A DNA stretch of 25,965 nucleotides, taken from CAYXVU01 sp964468725. GTDB taxonomy: Bacteria > Acidobacteriota > Blastocatellia > UBA7656. The notes below the pieces were generated by a model. It saw nothing but the letters and a program-made list of their open reading frames with translations. It was not told the origin of the DNA and did not search any database. Both the position numbers and the translations under genes were made by a program. The stretch spans positions 1-25,965 of the forward strand of contig CAYXVU010000066.1 in the NCBI GenBank assembly GCA_964468725.1, written 5' to 3'. Positions 1-7,811 of this stretch are shown piece after piece. Numbering within the stretch: position 1 is the stretch's first letter; every line of letters starts with the position of its first letter.

Positions 1-176
1 TCAAGATCGAACCGAGCCGCGCAGTGTTGACCGATGCGCTGGTGCGGCGACTGGCCAAAGCGGCGTTAGGGATTGAAAAGATTTTCGGCGGACGCGATCA
101 AGACATCGAATGGCTTTATGCCAACGACACGCTCTACATCGTGCAATCGCGTCCCTACATCGTCACCAATCAGTAA
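1..176 (+). CDS. PEP synthase / PEP-pyruvate dikinase-like protein, C-terminal end (partial)
   Basis: Only the last 57 or so codons are present; the gene starts before the window and stops with TAA at 174-176. The reading frame gives a tail with the segments GGRDQDIEWLYAND and LYIVQSRPY. This is the closing strand pair of the ATP-grasp nucleotide-binding domain (PPDK_N) found in phosphoenolpyruvate synthase, pyruvate phosphate dikinase and rifampicin phosphotransferase. The protein ends right after this domain, so it may be a stand-alone PPDK_N protein or one with a different domain order, because full PpsA continues into the phosphohistidine and PEP-binding domains. The family assignment is good; the exact enzyme cannot be decided from the fragment. 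It converges with the minus-strand ligase gene, 12 bases away. Confidence 0.7.
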   Translation, partial: KIEPSRAVLTDALVRRLAKAALGIEKIFGGRDQDIEWLYANDTLYIVQSRPYIVTNQ

Positions 177-188
177 AGCGCGACTCGG

Positions 189-1787
189 TTAGCCGACGCG
201 CTTAGCTTGGTCGCGCCAGTATTTATCGCGCAGCAGGTTCTTTTGCACTTTGCCGGTGGCGGTGCGCGGCAAAATTTCGATGAAGTCAACGCGCTTCGGG
301 CATTTGTAATGCGCGAGGCGTTCGCGGCAAAACTCGATCAGTTCGCTCTCCGTCGCCTCTGCGCCTGGCTTCAAAACCACGATGGCAAACGGCACTTCGC
401 CCCACCGTTCGTCGGGCGCAGCAACGATGGCGGCTTCCAACACCGCCGGATGTTTGTAGAGCAAACCTTCGACTTCAATCGAAGAGATGTTTTCGCCTCC
501 CGAAATAATCAGGTCTTTTTTGCGGTCTACGACTTCGATGTACCCTTCGCTGTCAATCAATGCCATATCGCCAGTGTGAAACCAACCATCAACGATGACG
601 GCATCGGTCGCTTCGGGTTGTTTCCAATAACCCGCCATCACGACATTGGCGCGGGCGATGACTTCGCCGACTTCACCGCTATCGGGTGGCACGTCTCTGC
701 CTTCGTCATCCACAACGCGAATGTCTACGCCGAGCATCGTATATCCGGTCTTCGTCTGCACGCGGTATTTGTGTTCGGCTGGCCAACTCTCCATATGCGG
801 TTTGATCTTCGAAACCGTGAGAAACGGCGAGGTCTCCGTCAGCCCATAGATTTGAATCACCCGCCAGCCGAATTTCTCTTCTGCGCCTTGAATCGTCGCG
901 GTCGGCGGCGCGGAACCGGCGGTGGCAATGCGCGTGTTCTTTGGCAAGGCGGCAAGCTGCGCGTCATTGAGCGGGTGATTGAGCGCCATGTTAATCATCG
1001 TCGGCGGCATCGCAGCAAAAGTGACGCGCTCGCGGGTCAGCAGGTCGAAGAAGACCGCCGGTTCGAACTTTTCGATGATGACATGGGTTCCGCCCATCCC
1101 GGTGACGGCATACGGCAAGCCCCAGCCATTGCAATGAAACTGCGCCAGCGTGTGCAGGTACACATCGGTTTCCGTGATGCCGAATTCGCAGATCGAATTC
1201 ATAGCGTTGAGGTAGAGGTTGCGATGGGTGAGCATTACGCCTTTCGGCCTGCCCGTCGTCCCCGATGTATAGAGCAATGCCGCTGCTTCGTTTTCATCAA
1301 TCTCTGCGGGCGCGGGCGGCGTACTTGACGATTCGACAAGTAGGCTCTCGTAATCGCGCCACTCGTCGGTAGCCGGTTGGGGCTGATTGCGCGCAACGAA
1401 GTAATGTTCGATGGTTTCGAGTTGACTGCGAATGGGTTCGATCAGGTGGGTCAGCCCTTCTTCGATGACGAGAACCTTCGCGCCGCCGTGATTGAGGATA
1501 TAGAGAAAATCGTCCGCTACCAGTCGAAAGTTGAGCGGCATCAGAATCGAGCCGAGCAACGACGTGCCGAAAAAGGCTTCCAGCACGCGATGCGAATTTT
1601 GCGAGAGGATGGCGACGCGCTCGCCTTTTTCGACGCCGAGACTGCGCATCGCATTCGCCCAGCGATTGACGCGCTCGCCGAACTCCGCATAAGTGAGTCG
1701 CAAGTCGCCCGATACGACCGCTAGTTTGGTCGCATGCGCCGCCAGCGCGCGTTTGAGAAAGTCATACTCATTGAGCGGAACGATCAT
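189..1787 (-). CDS. AMP-dependent acyl-CoA synthetase (fatty-acyl-CoA ligase family)
   Basis: ANL-superfamily enzyme that activates a carboxylic acid as acyl-AMP and transfers it to CoA. I start at ATG 1785-1787 (532 aa), because AGGAG lies about 8 bases upstream and the N-terminus MIVPLNEYDFLKRA aligns with family starts; a longer frame to 1847 has no support. Visible motifs are the P-loop YTSGTTGRPKGV (about residues 173-184), FHCNGWGLPYA, YGLTETSP, GWFHTGDMALIDSEGY, the hinge VDRKKDLIISGGENIS, and PRTATGKVQK with the adenylation lysine near 513. The FHCNGWGLP pattern resembles the group holding medium/long-chain acyl-CoA ligases and methylmercaptopropionate-CoA ligase (DmdB). Substrate cannot be read from sequence. 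It lies 114 bases downstream of the epimerase-like gene on the same strand, so the two may be co-transcribed. Confidence 0.92.
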   Translation of the reverse strand: MIVPLNEYDFLKRALAAHATKLAVVSGDLRLTYAEFGERVNRWANAMRSLGVEKGERVAILSQNSHRVLEAFFGTSLLGSILMPLNFRLVADDFLYILNHGGAKVLVIEEGLTHLIEPIRSQLETIEHYFVARNQPQPATDEWRDYESLLVESSSTPPAPAEIDENEAAALLYTSGTTGRPKGVMLTHRNLYLNAMNSICEFGITETDVYLHTLAQFHCNGWGLPYAVTGMGGTHVIIEKFEPAVFFDLLTRERVTFAAMPPTMINMALNHPLNDAQLAALPKNTRIATAGSAPPTATIQGAEEKFGWRVIQIYGLTETSPFLTVSKIKPHMESWPAEHKYRVQTKTGYTMLGVDIRVVDDEGRDVPPDSGEVGEVIARANVVMAGYWKQPEATDAVIVDGWFHTGDMALIDSEGYIEVVDRKKDLIISGGENISSIEVEGLLYKHPAVLEAAIVAAPDERWGEVPFAIVVLKPGAEATESELIEFCRERLAHYKCPKRVDFIEILPRTATGKVQKNLLRDKYWRDQAKRVG

Positions 1788-1901
1788 CGCTATGACTCCT
1801 GATGAAGGGATTCGCCTAAGCGCGCGGGAGCATATCATAACTTCCAATACGCGCCCATATTGCTATAGAGATTGAAGTGAGCCCCGGATGGGGACAGGGA
1901 G

Positions 1902-2984
1902 TTATTGACATCGAACCTCTCCGTCGGCACTGACTTCTGAGACGCGCTCACAGCCTTCGTAAGCAAGGGCAAGTAGTTCGATCTCCAGACCGTCACCGGC
2001 GGCGAGGGTGAGCGCCGCGCCGCGCTCGACGGCGCGTTCAAGTACGGGCATCGCGGCGCAGGGTTCGAGCGCAAGGTTATAAGTCGAAGACCACCAGGGA
2101 TAATCGCGCCCGCCGCCATAGACTTGCCAGTACCACAGAGTTTTGAAAACGTCCGCCGGATAGCGCATCGCAAAACCGATGCGCTTAGCCGTGTTTGTCA
2201 CCGCAAACCAACCCTCTTGTAGACCTTCTAAAAAGACCATGTCTTGCGCCGCAACATCAGGCGCGGGGATGAGCGAAAGATCAACCGGCTGACCATTGCA
2301 ACCGACGGCCATCGGCCAATGGCTCGTCTGATCGGGTTGCAAACGCGAACGGGTAGGGTTGAACTCCGCGTAGGTCTTAATCTGACAGGCGGGCAGATCA
2401 ACGCGACAGCTTGCATCTAAAAAAGGCCAGCCGAGCGCCGGATGGTGACCCCACAAAAAATCTACCGCTTGCCCGCTTTCGTTCGTCACGCGTTCGTGAA
2501 TTCGCAAGACGGCTTCCTTGCGCCGAAGCGTGAGCGTCTTTTCGAGGTGAAACGGCGTGCGCACCGTGCGTACCTGAAAGTACACACGGATTTCGTCCGG
2601 TTCGTCTTTGATGATGATGTACTGCCAAGGGAGTATTAATACTTCCCCGTGCTGACCGATCTCCGCGCCTTGATGAAGAGACTTCGCGCCGCAGTTGGGA
2701 AAGAGTTCTTGCCACCCGCCTTCGTAGTAATCCATATGCAGCCCGGCGGCGCGCGCGCTGGTGGGCAGAAAATGGGCGCGCTCGCGTAGCCCCGTCCACG
2801 TTCGCCACATAAAATCCGTGTCACTCGGTTTGTGCAAAAACTCGTAGATGTCCGCGCCCTTATCAGCAATGACCGTGACGCGCAGCTTTTCGTTTTCGAG
2901 CGTCACCGCTCTGTGCCCTGCTAGAATCATCTCCGTGATTCGACATCCGTAATTGCGATTGTGATGATAAGTTTGATATGTCAT
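1902..2984 (-). CDS. Aldose 1-epimerase-like / DUF4432 galactose-mutarotase-fold protein
   Basis: A 360-residue protein of the galactose-mutarotase-like beta-sandwich superfamily. Family-type segments are VIADKGADIYEFLHKPSDTD (about 38-57), HMDYYEGGWQELFPNCGAK, FHLEKTLTLRRKEAVLRIHE and WGHHPALGWPFL, which carries the histidine region that binds sugar in mutarotases. No signal peptide is visible, so it is probably cytoplasmic. It may interconvert sugar anomers or bind a carbohydrate; which sugar is unknown. The start ATG (2982-2984) has only a weak Shine-Dalgarno (CAGG, about 10 bases upstream). The promoter must lie in the 43-base gap to divergent queC; TATAGT on the minus strand (3008-3013) is a possible -10. 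Confidence 0.8.
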   Translation of the reverse strand: MTYQTYHHNRNYGCRITEMILAGHRAVTLENEKLRVTVIADKGADIYEFLHKPSDTDFMWRTWTGLRERAHFLPTSARAAGLHMDYYEGGWQELFPNCGAKSLHQGAEIGQHGEVLILPWQYIIIKDEPDEIRVYFQVRTVRTPFHLEKTLTLRRKEAVLRIHERVTNESGQAVDFLWGHHPALGWPFLDASCRVDLPACQIKTYAEFNPTRSRLQPDQTSHWPMAVGCNGQPVDLSLIPAPDVAAQDMVFLEGLQEGWFAVTNTAKRIGFAMRYPADVFKTLWYWQVYGGGRDYPWWSSTYNLALEPCAAMPVLERAVERGAALTLAAGDGLEIELLALAYEGCERVSEVSADGEVRCQ

Positions 2985-3027
2985 TCTCAGTAAACCTGTG
3001 CGGCTAGACTATAGGGGATTGAGGCGC

Positions 3028-3726
3028 ATGAGTGAACCCAAAAAAGCGGTCGTCTTGTTAAGCGGCGGGCTGGATTCGACAACTCTACTGGCCATTGCGA
3101 AAGCCGAAGGTTTCGCCGCTTACGCCTTGTCGTTTCGTTATGGTCAGCGCCATTTGATTGAATTGGAGAGCGCGCGTCGCGTCGCCGCAGCCATGAGCGT
3201 AGTAGAGCATCTGATCGTTGATATTGATCTGCGCGCCATTGGCGGCTCGGCGCTTACGGATGACATCAACGTGCCGAAAGCGCGCGACCGAGAGGCGATG
3301 TCGTCCGGCATTCCCGTGACTTACGTACCGGCGCGCAACACGATCTTTTTATCGTTTGCGCTGGCCTGGGCGGAGAGGCTGGCTGCCGAAGACCTGTTCA
3401 TCGGCGTCAATGCGCTCGACTACTCCGGCTACCCGGATTGCCGACCGGAATACATTGAAGCGTTCGAGCACCTGGCCAATCTGGCAACGAAAGCCGCCAT
3501 TGAAGGCCGCCAACAGTTGCAGATTCATACGCCCCTGATGCGGATGACGAAAGCCGAGATTATTCAAAGCGGCCTGCGCCTCGGCGTAGATTACGCGCTC
3601 ACTCATAGTTGTTACGACCCGATGCCTGCCGGACTCAGTTGCGGCAGGTGTGATAGCTGTCAGTTGCGCTTGCAGGGCTTCGCCGAAGCGGGCGCGCGCG
3701 ACCCGCTCATCTACGTTGAAGAATGA
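3028..3726 (+). CDS. queC: 7-cyano-7-deazaguanine (preQ0) synthase
   Basis: QueC converts 7-carboxy-7-deazaguanine to preQ0 with ATP and ammonia, a step in making queuosine for tRNA. The 232-residue product has the PP-loop LLSGGLDSTTLL (about residues 10-21), TYVPARNTIFLSFALAWAE, and the C-terminal zinc site with four cysteines (195, 205, 208, 211; SCYDPMPAGLSCGRCDSC). The length is normal for QueC. A GTG at 2998 is in frame, but ATG 3028 gives the usual N-terminus and has G-rich sequence (AGGGG, GAGG) just upstream. No other queuosine gene is in the window. The secreted D,D-peptidase begins 55 bases after the stop, probably in the same transcript. Confidence 0.96.
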   Translation: MSEPKKAVVLLSGGLDSTTLLAIAKAEGFAAYALSFRYGQRHLIELESARRVAAAMSVVEHLIVDIDLRAIGGSALTDDINVPKARDREAMSSGIPVTYVPARNTIFLSFALAWAERLAAEDLFIGVNALDYSGYPDCRPEYIEAFEHLANLATKAAIEGRQQLQIHTPLMRMTKAEIIQSGLRLGVDYALTHSCYDPMPAGLSCGRCDSCQLRLQGFAEAGARDPLIYVEE

Positions 3727-3781
3727 AGCAACCTGCTGTAAAACCTCTGATTCTAAGCCGTCGCACCATCACAGGAGCCTT

Positions 3782-5476
3782 ATGACGAAATCTCATCACC
3801 CTGCGGCACTGTTTTTTCGCTGGCGAGCGCGCAGCCTACCAGTTTTGTGGCTGGCGCTGCTATGTGCATTTGCGCCCAATTTGCTCTTCTCCGCATCGGC
3901 GCAAACTCCTACGCTCGCACAACAGCCGAGCGCCGCGACGCCTGAAAGTTTAGAATCGTTGCGGGCGCGCCTCGCCGCACATGTCGGACAGCCACGCTAC
4001 GCGCCTGCTGCTTGGGGGGTGAAAGTCGTCTCGCTCGACACCGGCGTAATCCTCTTCGAACATAATCCGGAGAAGTACTTCAGCCCCGCTTCCAATGCAA
4101 AGCTCTACACTTGTGCACTGGCGCTCAATGCATTGGGCGGCGAGCACCGTATCAAAACTTCGCTCTATGCAACGGCGCGCCCGGATGCAGAGGGAACGCT
4201 CGCTGGCGACTTGCTCATCTACGGGCGCGGCGATCCGAGTATGGCCGCGCGTTGGTACGGCGGTGATTATTTCAAAGGACTCGATGGGCTGGCGACGGCG
4301 CTGGCGGCGGCAGGCGTGCGGCGCATTACCGGCGATTTGATCGGCGACGAAAGCTATTTCATTGGGCCGCGACTGGGTTCAGGATGGGAATGGGATGACC
4401 TGCAATGGTATTACGGGGCAGAATCCTCCGCGCTTTCGCTCAATGATAACTCGCTTGATCTCTTCGTTACCCCTGCTGAACGCCTCGGACTGCCCTGTCG
4501 CATCACGACCGGGCCGCAGACAGCTTACGTCACCTTGATGAACCGCACGCGCACGGTTGCCAAAGGTTCACCTTCGCGCATCAGCGTCTACCGTCCGGTG
4601 GGTGAAAATGTCATCTACGTTTCGGGGACGCTTGCTGAAGGCGACAAAGGCTATACGGGCTACGTCGCCGTATCCCATCCGGCGGGCTTGTTCGTGCAGA
4701 GTTTCAAAGAGGCGCTCGCTAAACGGGGCATCACCGTCGGCGGGCGAACGCGCACGGTAGATTGGAAGTACCGCGAAGTCACTCCGCTTGACCTCAGCAA
4801 GCTGACAGAGCTTGGCGTTGTCGAATCGCCGCCCCTCAAAGACATCGTCCGCGAAGTGTTGAAGCCTTCGAATAACCTCTATGCACAGTTGTTGCTCTTA
4901 CAAGTCGGCGCCGTCGCTCAACAACGAGCCGCGCAAGCTGCAAGCGGGCAGCCGCAGGTTGCGCCCAACGCTGCGACCCCGTCGCCCGCCTTTATCGTGC
5001 CGGACAAAATAACCGAAGAGATTGGCGTCGAAGCCATGAATGCCTTTCTCTCTGAGGTCGGCATTAAGCCGGGACAGGTCATGCTCGAAGAGGGTTCGGG
5101 ATTGTCACGCCGCAACCTCATCACACCGGCTGCGACAACCGAATTGTTGCGCTTTATGAGCCGCCACGCGACAGCCGAAGCCTTTGTGCACGGTCTGCCG
5201 GTAGCCGGTGTGGATGGCACGCTCGAACGGCGTCTGAAGCAAACACCCGCCGCCGGAAATGTGCGAGCCAAAACCGGAACCTTGCGCTACGTCTATGCAC
5301 TCTCCGGCTACCTCACGACCGCCGCCGGTGAAAGACTGGCGTTCTCGATTCTGCTCAACAACGCTTACAACGCCGAAAAGAGCTTTTCGGCGCGCGAAGA
5401 CATTGACGCATTGGTCTTGATGTTGGTCGGCTTCACCGGGCGCAGCCAGCCGCCCGTAAGTCGCTTGCGACGATGA
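3782..5476 (+). CDS. dacB: D-alanyl-D-alanine carboxypeptidase/endopeptidase, PBP4 type (peptidase S13)
   Basis: A penicillin-binding protein of family S13 that trims terminal D-Ala from peptidoglycan stem peptides and can cut D-Ala-mDAP cross-links in the periplasm. The 564-residue product has a signal peptide with a hydrophobic core LPVLWLALLCAFAP and a likely cut after the ASA before QTPT (about residue 40). Active-site elements are SNAK (104-107, the SxxK motif), the conserved GSGLSRRNL segment (438-446), where the family carries its second active-site element, and KTG (497-499). The wide spacing between the first two motifs fits the domain insertion typical of PBP4. I chose ATG 3782 because AGGAG sits at 3773-3777 and the signal peptide starts there; the frame opens further upstream but only inside queC. 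It follows queC by 55 bases. Confidence 0.92.
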   Translation: MTKSHHPAALFFRWRARSLPVLWLALLCAFAPNLLFSASAQTPTLAQQPSAATPESLESLRARLAAHVGQPRYAPAAWGVKVVSLDTGVILFEHNPEKYFSPASNAKLYTCALALNALGGEHRIKTSLYATARPDAEGTLAGDLLIYGRGDPSMAARWYGGDYFKGLDGLATALAAAGVRRITGDLIGDESYFIGPRLGSGWEWDDLQWYYGAESSALSLNDNSLDLFVTPAERLGLPCRITTGPQTAYVTLMNRTRTVAKGSPSRISVYRPVGENVIYVSGTLAEGDKGYTGYVAVSHPAGLFVQSFKEALAKRGITVGGRTRTVDWKYREVTPLDLSKLTELGVVESPPLKDIVREVLKPSNNLYAQLLLLQVGAVAQQRAAQAASGQPQVAPNAATPSPAFIVPDKITEEIGVEAMNAFLSEVGIKPGQVMLEEGSGLSRRNLITPAATTELLRFMSRHATAEAFVHGLPVAGVDGTLERRLKQTPAAGNVRAKTGTLRYVYALSGYLTTAAGERLAFSILLNNAYNAEKSFSAREDIDALVLMLVGFTGRSQPPVSRLRR

Positions 5477-5588
5477 AGGCGCAACAACAAATCAGGTTGC
5501 CGCAAGCAGTCCGTTTTTGCGAGAGGGTGTGCAGAGAATGCCTGCCCAACTTTGCTGAAATTAAACTCTTTCTCTCAATCGGTCATTT

Positions 5589-5597
5589 TGGTATATT
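5589..5597 (+). promoter_or_regulatory. Extended -10 promoter element TG-G-TATATT
   Basis: The bases TGGTATATT fit an extended -10 (TGn followed by TATATT). No good -35 hexamer lies 16-18 bases upstream, which extended -10 promoters tolerate. The expected start is near 5604, just before the structured segment and about 240 bases before the TPR gene. Confidence 0.45.
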
Positions 5598-5603
5598 CGT
5601 CGA

Positions 5604-5745
5604 GCCAATAAGGCTGCAACATCGCTGTTCGGCGAGGTCTGCACAAACCGTGCGCTCCCAAGTATCCCCCCAACGTCGCGATAGGAGGAATAATCCTCTA
5701 CGTGCCATGATCTTTGGATCATGGCGTGGCAGAGCGAAGGTTTCT
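5604..5745 (+). ncRNA. Candidate structured RNA (class unknown)
   Basis: Downstream of the extended -10 the strand can fold well. There is a 9-bp perfect hairpin GCCATGATC-TTTG-GATCATGGC (5707-5728) that extends by C-G and two G-U pairs, a 5-bp GAGGA-ATAA-TCCTC hairpin just before it, a small GCAC/GTGC hairpin, and a closing pairing of TCTGC with GCAGA (plus TTCG with CGAA). A 3'-side hairpin inside a long closing stem recalls 6S RNA in outline, but I cannot match 6S, SRP, tmRNA or a riboswitch by sequence. No terminator follows, so it could equally be a long 5' leader of the TPR gene. Confidence 0.3.
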
Positions 5746-5841
5746 CAACTGATGGGACAGGTGAATCGTCAAGCGCTTATAAAAAACACAAGCTAATGGA
5801 TTGACCGATACCTTGCCCTGCGACCGGCTCGGAGATAGTGA

Positions 5842-6936
5842 ATGGGGTTGCTAGCGAAACTGAAAAAACGCAAACGCGAAAAAGACGCGCTGGAAGCGAC
5901 CGAGCGCGGCGGCTCACTGGTGAAACTCGGGCACTACGAGGAAGCCGTTGAAACCTACCGACAAGCATTGGAGTATGCGCCGGATGATAACTATATTCTG
6001 CACAGACTCGGTGAGCTTTACACCCAACTGCGACGCTTCGATGAAGCCATAGAGATTTACAATAAAGCGTTGGCCCTCACTCCCAACGACGGGTTTGCCC
6101 TCTGTGAATTGGGCGACATTTACTTGCAGCTTCGGCGGGGTGAAGAGGCCATCCCTTATCTCGAACAGGTATTACATGCCAACCCTGACAATACGAAAGC
6201 GCGACATCGGTTGGGCAACCTCTTTGAAAGCCTCGAACGCTTTGAAGAAGCGATGAATCAATACAAAGTGATTCTCGATTACCAACCCAACGCCGCCGAG
6301 GTTCATTATGAGATGGGGCTGGTATTGCAAAGACTGGAGCGTTTCTCTGAAGCCATCACCTCATTTCGACAGGCGATCCGGCTCAAACCGGAATTTCCCG
6401 AAGCCTATTACAAACTCGGCGTCGCCTACTCCCGTTTTGGCGAGACCGAAGACGCGCTCGATGCCTACAAACAGGCCATCCGCTTGCGCCCGGATTATGC
6501 CGAAGCACATTACAATCGCGGCGTAGTTTTTCAAAAAGCGGGGCGACACAGGGAAGCCGCCGAGTCTTACCGGCAAGCCCTCGTGGTCAATTCCGACTAC
6601 GCCGAAGCGCACTACAATTTGGGCATAGCTCTGGTCAAACTCGGGCGTCTCAACGAAGCGGCATCAGCCTTTGCCGACTGTGTGCGCGCCAAACCGACCT
6701 TTGCCGAAGCCTACTACAGTTTAGGTACAACCTATCGCCAACTCGGCCACTACGTTGAAGCCGCAGAGGCCTACAAGCGCGCCATTCGTACAAAAGTGGA
6801 TTTCGTGCAGGCGCACTACAAACTTGGTCAGGTCTTCCTGCTGCTTGCGGATAAACGCAGCGCCCTCAGCCAATACGAATTGCTCAAAACCATAGACCCA
6901 CCGACGGCAGAAAAGTTCTTTGCGGAAATTTTCTAA
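5842..6936 (+). CDS. Ten-repeat tetratricopeptide (TPR) protein
   Basis: A 364-residue protein built almost wholly of TPRs. After a lysine/arginine-rich N-terminus (about residues 1-20, containing LAKLKKRKREK) come ten consecutive 34-residue repeats with the usual pattern, for example YYKLGVAYSRFGETEDALDA and HYNLGIALVKLGRLNEAASA, then a short tail ending FFAEIF. No signal peptide or membrane segment is seen, so it is probably a cytoplasmic protein-binding scaffold; the basic head could touch membrane or nucleic acid. The partner cannot be inferred. GGAG at 5831-5834 lies seven bases before the ATG. It seems to be alone in its transcript, since a new -10 element precedes the next gene. Confidence 0.9.
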   Translation: MGLLAKLKKRKREKDALEATERGGSLVKLGHYEEAVETYRQALEYAPDDNYILHRLGELYTQLRRFDEAIEIYNKALALTPNDGFALCELGDIYLQLRRGEEAIPYLEQVLHANPDNTKARHRLGNLFESLERFEEAMNQYKVILDYQPNAAEVHYEMGLVLQRLERFSEAITSFRQAIRLKPEFPEAYYKLGVAYSRFGETEDALDAYKQAIRLRPDYAEAHYNRGVVFQKAGRHREAAESYRQALVVNSDYAEAHYNLGIALVKLGRLNEAASAFADCVRAKPTFAEAYYSLGTTYRQLGHYVEAAEAYKRAIRTKVDFVQAHYKLGQVFLLLADKRSALSQYELLKTIDPPTAEKFFAEIF

Positions 6937-6967
6937 CTTGACCCCGTCCCTTCAGCCCCTCGCCCTT

Positions 6968-6976
6968 TGCTATAAT
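6968..6976 (+). promoter_or_regulatory. Extended -10 element TGC-TATAAT of the VOC gene
   Basis: TGC followed by the consensus hexamer TATAAT (6971-6976). Its expected transcription start, about 7 bases on, falls within two bases of the ATG at 6985. No Shine-Dalgarno is present. This points to a leaderless mRNA. Confidence 0.6.
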
Positions 6977-6984
6977 CCCCGCCG

Positions 6985-7353
6985 ATGCAGATCAACCGGA
7001 TGCTGCACGCCGCTCTGTTGGTGCGTGACCTCGACCGCGCCAAAGCGTTTTATGGCGGCGTGCTCGGACTCATAGAAAAACCGCGTCACCGCTTCACCTA
7101 TCCGGGCGCGTGGTATGACCTCGGAGGTTGCGAGTTGCACTTGATGGTCACAGAGGCGCGGCTTGCGCCGCCCGATGACCGGCCACAACGCGACGCGCAT
7201 ATTGCTTTTCAAGTCGATGATCTGGAGGCGGTTAAGCGGGAGATCGAAGCGGCTGGCCTCAGCTATCGGGAGGGTCGTTCGGGGCTGGCGCAGATCTTCT
7301 TACGCGACCCCGACGGCAATTTGCTGGAATTGCAAGCGGGCAAATCAGATTGA
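6985..7353 (+). CDS. VOC (glyoxalase/bleomycin-resistance) superfamily protein
   Basis: A 122-residue protein with the paired beta-alpha-beta-beta-beta modules of the vicinal-oxygen-chelate fold. Likely metal ligands are His8 (MLHAALLVRDL), His72 (DAHIAFQVDDL) and Glu115 (DPDGNLLEL). The length is that of a single-chain VOC protein that dimerises. Members include glyoxalase I, dioxygenases and resistance proteins; the activity here is undetermined. It is convergent with arsR and their 3' ends overlap by nine bases. Its place beside the ars genes does not show a role in arsenic, and it is clearly different from ArsI. Translation probably starts on a leaderless transcript. Confidence 0.85.
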   Translation: MQINRMLHAALLVRDLDRAKAFYGGVLGLIEKPRHRFTYPGAWYDLGGCELHLMVTEARLAPPDDRPQRDAHIAFQVDDLEAVKREIEAAGLSYREGRSGLAQIFLRDPDGNLLELQAGKSD

Positions 7354-7743
7354 CAGACTAACCGGGCGCGGGGCGTTTTGTAGCCTCACCGGCAGCCGCG
7401 GCGCGCAGCAGACTTTGAGCAACCGCTCGCGGTCGCGCTGCATATCCGCCTGTTGCCTCAGCCATTGGCGCACTTCACCGAGAACGCGCGCCGCGTGGGG
7501 ATCGGGCGGTTCGGCCAGACGATAGTGAATCCATTTGCCATCACGTCGCGCAGCGACGACACCCGCCCGCCGCAAATAGGCAAGATGGCGAGAAATTTTC
7601 GGCTGGCTCATGCGCAAAATCTCAACGAAAAAACAGACGCACACCTCACCATCCCCCAGCAGATTGATGAGCCGCAACCGCGTGCGATCTGCCAGCGCCT
7701 TGAACAGAAACTCGGCTTCCATCAAATCATTCGGCTCTCGCAT
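7345..7743 (-). CDS. arsR: ArsR-family arsenic-responsive repressor
   Basis: A winged-helix repressor that leaves its operator when As(III) binds. With the start at ATG 7741-7743 the product has 132 residues. It contains FKALADRTRLRLINLL, the metal-site motif GEVCVCFFVEIL (Cys35 and Cys37, the CxC of the ArsR/SmtB alpha-3 helix), the recognition helix SQPKISRHLAYLRRAGVV, and the wing segment GKWIHYRL. A further Cys pair (112-113) near the C-terminus could supply another ligand. I chose 7743 because the extended -10 TGCTACAAT ends seven bases before it, making a leaderless message likely. ATG 7752 would overlap that -10, and the open frame to 7917 lies across the operator. It is divergent from arsI, which it presumably represses. 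Confidence 0.93.
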   Translation of the reverse strand: MREPNDLMEAEFLFKALADRTRLRLINLLGDGEVCVCFFVEILRMSQPKISRHLAYLRRAGVVAARRDGKWIHYRLAEPPDPHAARVLGEVRQWLRQQADMQRDRERLLKVCCAPRLPVRLQNAPRPVSLSI

Positions 7744-7750
7744 AGTCTGC

Positions 7751-7759
7751 ATTGTAGCA
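7751..7759 (-). promoter_or_regulatory. Extended -10 element TGC-TACAAT of arsR
   Basis: Read on the minus strand, TGCTACAAT is followed seven bases later by ATG 7743. No Shine-Dalgarno precedes that ATG, so arsR is probably read from a leaderless transcript. Confidence 0.5.
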
Positions 7760-7777
7760 CGCCGAAACAAATATGCC

Positions 7778-7806
7778 TTGACGAATATGTTTTTCCGTTG
7801 TACGAT
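7778..7806 (+). promoter_or_regulatory. Sigma-70 promoter of arsI-arsM-arsC
   Basis: TTGACG (7778-7783), an exact 17-base spacer, and TACGAT (7801-7806) form a near-consensus housekeeping promoter. The expected start near 7813 lies inside the ArsR operator. The spacer carries a copy of the operator half-site CGAATATG (7782-7789). Confidence 0.8.
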
Positions 7807-7811
7807 GCCGA

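Larger units (their letters stand above)
5477..5841. other. Intergenic gap holding a promoter and a structured segment
   Basis: There is no convincing protein gene here. The gap contains an extended -10 element (5589-5597) and a strongly self-complementary stretch (about 5604-5745), both listed separately. Close to the downstream TPR gene the sequence looks unstructured. Confidence 0.6.

Noticed and set aside
207..1328. Long plus-strand open frame opposite the acyl-CoA ligase
   Set aside because: It is antisense to a clear ANL enzyme and has no recognisable domain. Long antisense frames are common in GC-rich DNA.
1878..1889. CCCC-GGAT-GGGG mini-hairpin after the epimerase-like gene
   Set aside because: Only four pairs and no T run on the minus strand; too weak to call a terminator.
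5604..5745. SRP RNA, tmRNA or RNase P RNA
   Set aside because: The conserved sequences of these RNAs, such as the SRP tetraloop region or the RNase P core, are not seen.
5473..5796. 107-codon open frame overlapping the dacB stop (ATGA)
   Set aside because: It lacks a Shine-Dalgarno, the composition is unlike a protein, and it crosses the extended -10 and the hairpins. Better explained as untranslated.
5866..6909. Possible DNA tandem repeat array
   Set aside because: The repetition is at the protein level (TPRs of 34 residues); the DNA copies have diverged and are not a satellite or CRISPR array.
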